From positions 1 to 10,042 of the forward strand of contig JAGLHV010000028.1 of the NCBI GenBank assembly GCA_023143305.1: DNA of 10,042 nucleotides, read 5' to 3'. The translations under genes were made by a program, and so were the position numbers. Below the pieces are notes generated by a model that saw nothing but the letters and a program-made list of their open reading frames with translations, had not been told where the DNA came from and did no database searches. This document shows positions 1-6,015 of the stretch, piece after piece. This DNA is from a bacterium (lineage in GTDB: Bacteria > CBDUZB01 > JAGLHV01). Numbering within the stretch: the first letter of the stretch is position 1; the number at the start of each line of letters is the position of its first letter.

Positions 1-54
1 ATATGCGCCATTTTTCTCATATTTATTAAATTTAATTTCTTTTTTATCAACCAT
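1..54 (-). CDS. N-terminal fragment of a gene downstream of the flippase (runs off the left edge)
   Basis: Only 18 codons are visible, reading MVDKKEIKFNKYEKNGAY with no stop. The ATG is at 52-54. A Shine-Dalgarno-like AAGGA lies at 62-66 with 7 nt spacing, and the start overlaps the flippase stop by 8 nt (ATGGTTGA). That arrangement is typical of a translationally coupled operon gene and is the main reason to call it real. The lysine-rich start followed by Y-E-K-x-G-A-Y resembles the beginning of some class I SAM-dependent methyltransferases found in polysaccharide loci. Eighteen residues cannot settle this, so the product is left unnamed. Confidence 0.6.
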   Translation of the reverse strand, partial: MVDKKEIKFNKYEKNGAY

Positions 55-1318
55 TAGACCGTCCTTTTGTAAAAAAAAGATACCCCATAACCAAAGTAAC
101 AATTAACATAGTTAAAGCACGATTCATTATTATTCCGTATGCTTTAAAATAAAAAACAAAAAATATTAAAGGGATCAACATCAACAAATAAATAATTTTT
201 GAAATATAAAGCTCCTTATAAAACTGTTTTGCTTTAAAAAATGTTTCTAAATAAAAATTCGGAATTGCAAATAAAATTACAAGAAGGAATAACCTGGCAT
301 AAGAAGCGGCTTCTAAAAAATTCTGACCATAAAATTTTTCTACAATAAAAGGAAAAACTAACCAACAACAAATTAGAGTCGGAACCATTAACCAATAAAT
401 ATTTAAGTAACTTTTAAAAAAAATTAAAGCTTTTTTGATGGGTAATTTAACTAATCTGGGTTGTAAGTATTGTTGTGAAATAATACATAGATTTTTTAGA
501 ACATCAAAAAATTTTTTTCCTATACTATAAAAAGCAAGTGATTGATATGAAAGGAATGTCCCAATTATAAATCTATCCATATTTCCATGAATACTGCCGA
601 TTATTGAGACGAAAGACAAGTTTTTCGCGTATAAAAAAAAATCATAACTAAATTGTGTAACTGATGTTAATCTTTTCCTTACATAATTAAACATAGTAAA
701 ATACACTAATAATTTCCAAATAAGAGGTAATAGAACCAAAATAGACAAAGGAACGTATTGTCTATACAAATAATTTGACAACAAGTAATATCCTGTAGCC
801 ATAATAATTATTGAAAAAGACACCGTGCTCTCAAAAATAAAATATATCTTATATTCTTTTTTTCCTATAAAATAGGATTTATAGTAATCAAAAAGATTTA
901 TCACTCCGGTTAATATTCCAACAATCAAAAACGCACTTGCAATATCCAAATCCTTTTTAATAAACCATATCATTACACTCAATAACAGAGAAAAAAGTAA
1001 AAAAAAGGGAAACAATTTAATTTTCTTTTTAAAAGCAATTTCAAAATCTCCTTCCGTTTTTTTTACAGTAGAATTTATTAATGCATTTTCTATCCCCGGT
1101 AATAAAACAAACAAGACCATACTACTTAAAGAAAAAATATAATAATATTGTCCGAAATATTCCGATCCAGCTAATCGAGCAAAGATAATACTGCCAACAA
1201 AGCCAAAAAAACATTTTATAACTAAATTTAAAATTATCCAGGATCCATCAGCTATTTTTTTTATTTGGTAACGAATAGTGTATATTTCATTGTCTAATTC
1301 TATTTTTTCTATTAACAT
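47..1318 (-). CDS. wzx: Wzx-type polysaccharide flippase (MOP superfamily)
   Basis: This integral inner-membrane protein probably flips undecaprenyl-diphosphate-linked oligosaccharide repeat units to the periplasmic face, supplying the polymerase encoded just upstream. From the ATG at 1316-1318 it has 423 residues, normal for the family (about 400-500), with many hydrophobic helices separated by short Lys/Arg-rich loops. An N-terminal stretch of about 25 polar residues precedes the first helix (SWIILNLVIKCFFGFVG), followed by F-A-R-L-A-G-S-E-Y-F-G-Q-Y, the usual motif after helix 1 in Wzx/RfbX-like flippases. An in-frame GTG at 1361-1363 would add 15 atypical residues (WDCCKIYKRKKTN). I prefer the ATG because it forms a TAATG overlap with the short ORF at 1318-1365 and the extra residues look unlike a flippase; its own Shine-Dalgarno is weak. 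The next gene overlaps the stop codon. The family call is solid, the substrate unknown. Confidence 0.85.
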   Translation of the reverse strand: MLIEKIELDNEIYTIRYQIKKIADGSWIILNLVIKCFFGFVGSIIFARLAGSEYFGQYYYIFSLSSMVLFVLLPGIENALINSTVKKTEGDFEIAFKKKIKLFPFFLLFSLLLSVMIWFIKKDLDIASAFLIVGILTGVINLFDYYKSYFIGKKEYKIYFIFESTVSFSIIIMATGYYLLSNYLYRQYVPLSILVLLPLIWKLLVYFTMFNYVRKRLTSVTQFSYDFFLYAKNLSFVSIIGSIHGNMDRFIIGTFLSYQSLAFYSIGKKFFDVLKNLCIISQQYLQPRLVKLPIKKALIFFKSYLNIYWLMVPTLICCWLVFPFIVEKFYGQNFLEAASYARLFLLVILFAIPNFYLETFFKAKQFYKELYISKIIYLLMLIPLIFFVFYFKAYGIIMNRALTMLIVTLVMGYLFFTKGRSNG

Positions 1319-1365
1319 TATATTAGTTTTTTTTCTTTTATAAATTTTACAGCAATCCCACACAT
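1318..1365 (-). other. 15-codon ORF MCGIAVKFIKEKKLI, possible asnB-like remnant or leader ORF
   Basis: In a different frame from the flippase's possible GTG start, an ATG at 1363-1365 opens a 15-codon ORF. Its stop TAA (1318-1320) shares one base with the flippase ATG (TAATG). A GGGGG run at 1371-1375 sits 5 nt upstream of the ATG and can serve as a Shine-Dalgarno. The first five residues, MCGIA, are the hallmark N-terminus of class II glutamine amidotransferases such as asparagine synthase AsnB, where Cys2 is the nucleophile. Such genes are common in exopolysaccharide loci. After residue 5 the likeness stops (VKFIKEKKLI). It may be the 5' stub of a deleted asnB-like gene, kept because it couples translation into the flippase, or the match may be chance. 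It cannot be a functional amidotransferase. Confidence 0.4.
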
Positions 1366-1422
1366 ATTAGCCCCCAAACAAAATATCATTTTTTAAACCC
1401 ATTAATAAACATAATTATTAGT

Positions 1423-3270
1423 TTATCTTTCTTTAATATCAACTTTTTCCATTCTATCTCTTAATTCTCCGATGGCAGAATTATAGGGTTCAAGTTTTAA
1501 TGCCTGATTAAAAAGGCAACTTGCTTTATCATAATCCCCCGAACTTCCCACCAACCAGGCATAACTTGCCCAATACCTGCCTATGGAGGGGGCTAATTTT
1601 ATTGCCTGAACAATTTCTGATTGAGACTGTCCAATTAAAAGTTGACGGACTCGTAAAGATTTGGTCTGCTTGACTGATTCTTTTTGATAAGTTAATCCTA
1701 ATTGATAATGATAAAGGGCATTTTTAGAATCTATAGATGCCGCTTTTCCTAAATTTCTCACCTTATCATTTCCAATACTTGCTTTACGCAAGTATCTATC
1801 AGCAGTATATACTTTCCCCACTGAAAAGACAAATACAAAAGAACATATTACAAACAAAAAACCCACCAGATATGCACGAAAAGATTTAATGGGTATAACT
1901 ATAAAAGGGGTTTTATCTTTAATCAAATTAGACATCACCACAACTAAAGCCAATATTATTATAAAAAGTACGGCATTAGCAAATATATGTAGGTTAAAAT
2001 CAATAAAACTGTGTAATAACATCGTTACTATTGAAGTAAGCCCAGCGATAAGCAAACCCGATAATGAATAGTTGACTTTATTTTTTTTAGCAAAAATCAA
2101 ACTTTTTATTGTTTGTTTAAATAATAAAATAAAAAAACTCAACACAATTACAAAACCTACAATCCCCGTTTCTGTAAGCAGTTGTAAATAATCATTGTGG
2201 GCATACCTGAAAAACATTGTTATCTCGGGAGGACGGTAAATAGGGAAAGTGCAAAAATAAGTACCCAATCCTGTTCCCAAAAGGGGGAAATCCCTAACTA
2301 TCCCCATTGAAGCCTGCCAGACAGGTAAACGGGGAAAAAGAATTCCTCCTTCTCTGTCTGCCAGGGTAGCCAGGCGTTTTATTACCGGCGCCCAATCCAG
2401 CCAGAAGACAAAAAGAACTACCGTTCCTAATATCCCTGCGATATACCATAGTTTATTCTTTTCCGCTTTTTTAAAGAAAAAAAACATTGTACTCAAAAAA
2501 ATGGTTGCTCCCAGAAAAGATAGCACCCCACCCCTGGATACAGAAATGACTAAACTGGAAATCATTACTATGGTTATAAATCCAATAAATACTTTTATGG
2601 AATTATTCAAGCGGGATAAAATCAAACCAAAACTTAAAGGAATCACTAAATTTATGTATCCGGCGAAATGGTCACGATTAATATAGGGACCAAATGGAGC
2701 TCTGCGTATAATATTTTTGCACCAATATATTTTACCGTTCCAGGTAAATTTTTGAATAATAGCAAAAATACAAATAAAAAAACCAGTCAAAACCATGACC
2801 CAAAAAATCCTTTTTATCTGTTTTTGGCTGTCTATGTTATTAATAATAATAAAAAAAAGCAGGGCATAAGTGGTTATTTTTAATAAATCAATATAAGTAG
2901 CATATTGATAAACCGATAAACATTGCACCCCCCAGTTATTAATAACCGGTATATGAGAGGAAACGCTATTATAAAAACGGTAAGTATCGGAAAAAAATTT
3001 AAGGATAAATTCAGGAAAGGGAATTATTTGAAATAAAATCAAAACTATAAATGCCAGAATGGGAATACTTAATGATTTTTTTAAAAAAACAATTTTTTTT
3101 TGAATTATTATTTTCAAAATCCAGGTTGCCAGCATCAAAAAAACAATCAACTCTATTACTGTCTGAGACCAAACCTCTACACTGCCAAAAGCAAGCGGAC
3201 TAAAAACAATTAAGAATAATACTCCTCCTTCGATAATACCGTCTAATATTTTTATTGCTTTATTCTTCAT
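1423..3270 (-). CDS. Wzy/O-antigen ligase family polysaccharide polymerase with C-terminal TPR
   Basis: This is a 615-residue multi-pass inner-membrane protein of the O-antigen ligase/Wzy_C family, probably polymerising the flipped repeat units in the periplasm. Residues 1-500 contain about a dozen hydrophobic helices. Family landmarks are PFGPYINRDHFAGY (193-205), SVSRGG (243-248), the loop FPRLPVWQAS (312-321) with Arg314, GTGLGTY (332-338), and AHNDYLQLLTETG (357-369) with His358. The conserved Arg and His of the periplasmic loops are those linked to catalysis in WaaL-type ligases. The last 100 residues are soluble and repeat-like (NALYHYQLGLTYQK near 517; YDKASCLFNQALKLEPYN near 580), consistent with one or two TPR units. 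The start is supported by the typical opening GVLFLIVFSPLAFGSVEVW at residues 16-34, although the Shine-Dalgarno is poor. It follows the kinase gene by 33 nt. Sequence alone does not separate polymerase from ligase; the neighbouring flippase, kinase and export protein favour polymerase. Confidence 0.85.
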   Translation of the reverse strand: MKNKAIKILDGIIEGGVLFLIVFSPLAFGSVEVWSQTVIELIVFLMLATWILKIIIQKKIVFLKKSLSIPILAFIVLILFQIIPFPEFILKFFSDTYRFYNSVSSHIPVINNWGVQCLSVYQYATYIDLLKITTYALLFFIIINNIDSQKQIKRIFWVMVLTGFFICIFAIIQKFTWNGKIYWCKNIIRRAPFGPYINRDHFAGYINLVIPLSFGLILSRLNNSIKVFIGFITIVMISSLVISVSRGGVLSFLGATIFLSTMFFFFKKAEKNKLWYIAGILGTVVLFVFWLDWAPVIKRLATLADREGGILFPRLPVWQASMGIVRDFPLLGTGLGTYFCTFPIYRPPEITMFFRYAHNDYLQLLTETGIVGFVIVLSFFILLFKQTIKSLIFAKKNKVNYSLSGLLIAGLTSIVTMLLHSFIDFNLHIFANAVLFIIILALVVVMSNLIKDKTPFIVIPIKSFRAYLVGFLFVICSFVFVFSVGKVYTADRYLRKASIGNDKVRNLGKAASIDSKNALYHYQLGLTYQKESVKQTKSLRVRQLLIGQSQSEIVQAIKLAPSIGRYWASYAWLVGSSGDYDKASCLFNQALKLEPYNSAIGELRDRMEKVDIKER

Positions 3271-3303
3271 TTATTCATTGTCTTATGCTATTTTTAAATG
3301 ATT

Positions 3304-5031
3304 TTACTTGTACTGGTCAGAATAATAACTATATTCACTTTTTTCCACATCAATATTATTCAATACCGCACCCAAAATCCGGGCATTAACTTCTCGTAAT
3401 ATTTTTGTTGCCCGCTTTATAACTTGACGGCTCACCTTTCCCCAACAAACTACCTGAATTACTCCATCTACTACCGTAGATAAACCAAGTACATCACTTA
3501 CCGGAATAATCGGTGGAGAATCTAAAATAACCCGGTCAAATTTAGTTTTAAGCAATTGCATAAATTGTTCAAGATTTTGCGGATTCAACAGTTCAGCAGG
3601 ATTGGGAGCAAAAGCACCGGAAAAAATTACACTTAAATTTTTTACTTCCGTTTCTTTAATAATCTCATCTAATTCCGCCTCCCCCACCAAATAATCACTT
3701 ACTCCTTTACCGTTTTTCAAGGTAAAAATTTTATGCACTGACGGCCGACGCAGGTCACAATCAACCAGCAGGGTTTTTTCTCCTAATTGAGCAAAAGCAG
3801 CAGCAAGATTGACGGCAGTAAATGTTTTTCCTTCCTGAGGCCCCGTACTGGTAACTAAAATAGTTTTTAGTTTGTCCTTGGGTAAAGAAAAAATAAGCTT
3901 TGACCTAATGCTTTTTATCAATTCGGAAATAATGGATTCGGAATGAACATTAACAAATAAATCTTTGTCCCTTACATTCTTATCTTTTCGTTTGTTATTG
4001 TTTATTTTCGGGATAAACCCAAGAAATACTAAACCTAAATATTGCTCAATATCCCTATCTCCTTTAACCGTATCATCCAGATATTCAAAGAGAAAAACTA
4101 ACCCACAGCCTCCCATTAAACCAGCCATAATTGCTAAAATAATATTTAATTTAACTTTTGGCTTTATAGGAATATCAGGTATTTCCGCTTTATCAATTAT
4201 CCTGATATTATTACCCCTTAGAGCACCGGAAAGTTCTGTTTTAAGACTTTCTACCACCCGTTTAGTTTCCCAGTTAATTCTATCTTCCATTCTCTCTAAA
4301 GTACTGGTTAATTCAATCATTGTAGGGTGTTTCTTTTTATAGCGTTTAGATAAATTAGCATATTTTGCTTCTACTTCTGCATGATCCATTTTAAGTTGTT
4401 GAATTAAAGGATTGTTTATTACTGAAGGTAAAGAAGAAAGCTTTTCTGTATTTATGGCCAAATCTTCTATTTTTTCATAAGAACGCTCTTCCTCCGGTAA
4501 TTTAGCTAAAATGCCCCTGGCAATAAAAATACTGCTTTCCAGATTTTGTTGAATATAAACATCGGCAAGGGTATTAACCATTTCAGCAGCTAATTGAGGA
4601 TCTCCATATTCTACACTAATATCCACTAACCTACTATTCCTTATAGGATTTACTTTGACATATTTTAAAAACAGAGTTACTGTATCTTTTTTAGTACCTG
4701 CTGTAAACCCTGATATTCTTTCTAAATGTAATTTCTTTACTACTTCCCGGGCAAAACGGCGACTTTTTATGATTTTGTACTGGGTTTGATAATAATCCTC
4801 CTGAGAGGTTTCCACCCCCACAATTTCCTGAAAAGATATACTACTGCTTCTCTCTTTTTCAATTAAAAGCCGGGTAGTGGCTTCATATACAGGCTTCATT
4901 TTAAATGAACCAATTGCCACTATAGTTACTAAAATTATAAAGAAATTAAAAACAGTCCATTTCCTTTTAAGGATGACCCTTAAATAATCTTTAAAAGATA
5001 CTTCTTCTTCCCAGGATTGATTATTTTGCAT
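3304..5031 (-). CDS. wzc: Wzc-type polysaccharide co-polymerase / tyrosine autokinase (BY-kinase)
   Basis: This inner-membrane protein controls polymer length and export through cycles of tyrosine autophosphorylation. It has 575 residues. A Wzz domain lies at about 10-130 with TM1 near 27-42; a periplasmic region with modest coiled coil (about 205-265, including YKKKHPTMIEL) ends in the proline-rich segment AEIPDIPIKPK (282-292); TM2 is near 294-315. The cytoplasmic kinase shows Walker A STGPQEGKT (395-403), Walker A' LLVDCDLRRP (421-430) and Walker B VILDSPP (501-507), with a short tyrosine cluster at the C-terminus (Tyr567, 569, 570, 574). The oligomerisation motif is E-x2-K-x2-R (Glu370, Lys373, Arg376) instead of E-x2-R-x2-R. 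Activator and kinase are fused in one chain, as in proteobacterial Wzc. It is shorter than E. coli Wzc (about 720 aa), mainly in the periplasmic part. AAGGAAG at 5042-5048 lies 10 nt upstream of the ATG. A terminator-like hairpin separates it from the export gene upstream. Confidence 0.93.
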   Translation of the reverse strand: MQNNQSWEEEVSFKDYLRVILKRKWTVFNFFIILVTIVAIGSFKMKPVYEATTRLLIEKERSSSISFQEIVGVETSQEDYYQTQYKIIKSRRFAREVVKKLHLERISGFTAGTKKDTVTLFLKYVKVNPIRNSRLVDISVEYGDPQLAAEMVNTLADVYIQQNLESSIFIARGILAKLPEEERSYEKIEDLAINTEKLSSLPSVINNPLIQQLKMDHAEVEAKYANLSKRYKKKHPTMIELTSTLERMEDRINWETKRVVESLKTELSGALRGNNIRIIDKAEIPDIPIKPKVKLNIILAIMAGLMGGCGLVFLFEYLDDTVKGDRDIEQYLGLVFLGFIPKINNNKRKDKNVRDKDLFVNVHSESIISELIKSIRSKLIFSLPKDKLKTILVTSTGPQEGKTFTAVNLAAAFAQLGEKTLLVDCDLRRPSVHKIFTLKNGKGVSDYLVGEAELDEIIKETEVKNLSVIFSGAFAPNPAELLNPQNLEQFMQLLKTKFDRVILDSPPIIPVSDVLGLSTVVDGVIQVVCWGKVSRQVIKRATKILREVNARILGAVLNNIDVEKSEYSYYSDQYK

Positions 5032-5066
5032 AAAATTTAATCTTCCTTTTTTTTGTTTTTAAAAAA

Positions 5067-5182
5067 CCAACTACCCTGCAGCAAACTGCAAGACCCTTCG
5101 ACTCCCTACAGTTGCCTCAGAATCAATTCGACTACAGACTTTTCATCAGCTTCGCTGATGAAAAGTCTGTAGTCTCATTGAA
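5067..5182. repeat. Intergenic repeat element, copy A, with internal hairpin
   Basis: Positions 5067-5113 match 5958-6005 apart from a few substitutions and an indel in the middle. Shared blocks are CCAACTACCC-(T/C)-GCA and GACCCTTCGACTCCC-(T/C)-AC-(A/G)-GTT. Copy A continues into a second TTCGACT (5128-5134), the 21-bp hairpin at 5130-5174, and GTCTCATTGAA (5172-5182), which is the reverse complement of the end of copy B (6005-6015). Copy A therefore looks composite, with one end inverted relative to copy B. The G+C content is visibly higher than that of the surroundings. The CCCTTCGACTCC core recalls small palindromic REP-like repeats seen in many bacterial genomes. Membership of a known family is not shown. 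Confidence 0.65.
5130..5174. repeat. Perfect 21-bp inverted repeat with 3-nt loop
   Basis: Positions 5130-5150 are the exact reverse complement of 5154-5174, separated by TTC. The stem can extend past a 2x2 internal loop by pairing 5123-5127 with 5177-5181. No U-run follows directly on either strand, so this is not a standard intrinsic terminator. In RNA from the minus strand it would form an extremely stable hairpin in the leader of the kinase gene. It lies inside repeat copy A and may be the palindromic core of a mobile repeat. Confidence 0.85.
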
Positions 5183-5185
5183 ATT

Positions 5186-5234
5186 AAAAAAAACCCTCTT
5201 TATTGTAATACTTAGCATCTATTAAAAAAAGAGG
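5186..5234 (-). terminator. Intrinsic terminator-like hairpin after the OPX export gene
   Basis: On the minus strand, CCTCTTT (5228-5234) pairs with AAAGAGG (5195-5201). Inside, after one mismatch and one bulge, TT/AA and TAATA/TATTA also pair, leaving a 9-nt loop GATGCTAAG. The stem is followed by G and eight Us (A-run at 5186-5193 on the plus strand). It begins 12 nt after the stop codon of the export gene, the standard place for a rho-independent terminator. The stem is AU-rich apart from its base, so efficiency may be partial. Confidence 0.65.
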
Positions 5235-5246
5235 ATTTTCGTTTTA

Positions 5247-5906
5247 CTAAAAAAATGTTTCAGGAATGACAATAATATCATTGGGCTTCAAAATAACATC
5301 CTTACTTTTGTCTCCTTTTTTTGTTATATCCGTTATTTTAACTATCACATTCTTCTCTACTCCATTTTCTATTCTGACAATTTTAGTCTTATCTACTGCA
5401 GCCAATTTGGTAAAACCGCCGGCCAGGGAAATAGCTTCCAATATAGTAAAGGATCTTTGTAACGGTAAATCATAAGACCCGGGTTTATTTACCGCTCCTA
5501 AAATAAAAATCTTCCGGGGATGATATTCCTCAATAAAAATACTAACATGCGGATTTATTAAATAATCCTTTTTAAAAAGGTTAACTATTTTATTCTCTGC
5601 TTTAGAAACGGTCAATCCCGCTATTTTTACTTTACCTATAAGAGGATATGAAATGTACCCTGACTGAGAAACTCTGACTGTCCGATTAAGGTCTTTTTCC
5701 TGGTATACATTGATTCTTAAAATATCGGAAGGAGAAATTTGATATTCTTTTTGGATTGCCTGTTTAATCAATATTTTTTTTTGTTTAGCAAAACTTTCCG
5801 GACGGATATTATTTCTTCCTGACCGGCCGCAACTTAAATTTAATAACAAAAAAAATAGTCCTATTATAAAAAAAATAAATTTATTAATCCGCTTCTTCTG
5901 TTTCAT
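5247..5906 (-). CDS. Short Wza/OPX-like polysaccharide export protein
   Basis: This periplasmic, probably outer-membrane-anchored protein should guide the polymer between the autokinase and the outer-membrane exit. It has 219 residues. An N-terminal hydrophobic signal (10-24) ends at Cys26 in N-L-S-C, a possible lipobox with a non-standard Asn at -3. The Poly_export domain spans about 54-126 (ISPSDILRINVYQEKDL; V-R-V-S-x-S-G-Y-I-S-Y-P-L-I-G-K-V), followed by one SLBB domain at about 131-215 (IFILGAVNKPGSYDL; ILEAISLAGGFTKLAA; LKPNDIIVIPE). The protein ends right after the SLBB domain. It lacks the C-terminal amphipathic helix that forms the outer-membrane pore in E. coli Wza (about 380 aa), so it probably needs a separate porin, and the beta-barrel gene directly upstream is the obvious candidate. 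The Shine-Dalgarno is weak. Repeat copies lie on both sides of the gene, and a terminator-like hairpin follows it. Confidence 0.92.
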   Translation of the reverse strand: MKQKKRINKFIFFIIGLFFLLLNLSCGRSGRNNIRPESFAKQKKILIKQAIQKEYQISPSDILRINVYQEKDLNRTVRVSQSGYISYPLIGKVKIAGLTVSKAENKIVNLFKKDYLINPHVSIFIEEYHPRKIFILGAVNKPGSYDLPLQRSFTILEAISLAGGFTKLAAVDKTKIVRIENGVEKNVIVKITDITKKGDKSKDVILKPNDIIVIPETFF

Positions 5907-5957
5907 TTATTCTTAACACGTTCATTTATTAAATAAAATTTAATAATTATTTTAAAG

Positions 5958-6015
5958 CCAACTACCCCGCAAAATTAAACCCGCGACCCTTCGACTCCCC
6001 ACGGTTCAATGAGAC
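5958..6015. repeat. Intergenic repeat element, copy B
   Basis: This copy fills much of the 109-nt gap between the beta-barrel and export genes and abuts the barrel gene's stop codon (TTA at 6016-6018). It shares CCAACTACCC-N-GCA and GACCCTTCGACTCCC with copy A at 5067-5113. Its end, TTCAATGAGAC, occurs inverted at 5172-5182. Copy B lacks the long hairpin. Like copy A it is richer in G+C than the flanking DNA. Confidence 0.6.

Noticed and set aside
1-54. Naming the left-edge fragment a SAM-dependent methyltransferase
   Set aside because: Eighteen residues with a loose resemblance at Y-E-K-x-G-A-Y are not enough for a product name.
1889-2883. Three plus-strand reading frames of 60-71 codons (1889-2071, 2501-2686, 2668-2883)
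   Set aside because: They lie antisense inside the polymerase gene, have no good ribosome sites, and encode no recognisable domain. The minus-strand gene explains the open frames.
3965-4342. A 125-codon plus-strand frame
   Set aside because: It is antisense to the autokinase coding region, whose domains are continuous through it. The low-complexity Leu/Ile/Ser composition is what antisense of this DNA gives.
5926-5946. Perfect 8-bp A/T-only inverted repeat upstream of the OPX gene
   Set aside because: With only A and T in this composition, such palindromes are expected by chance. There is no U-run or operator-like context.
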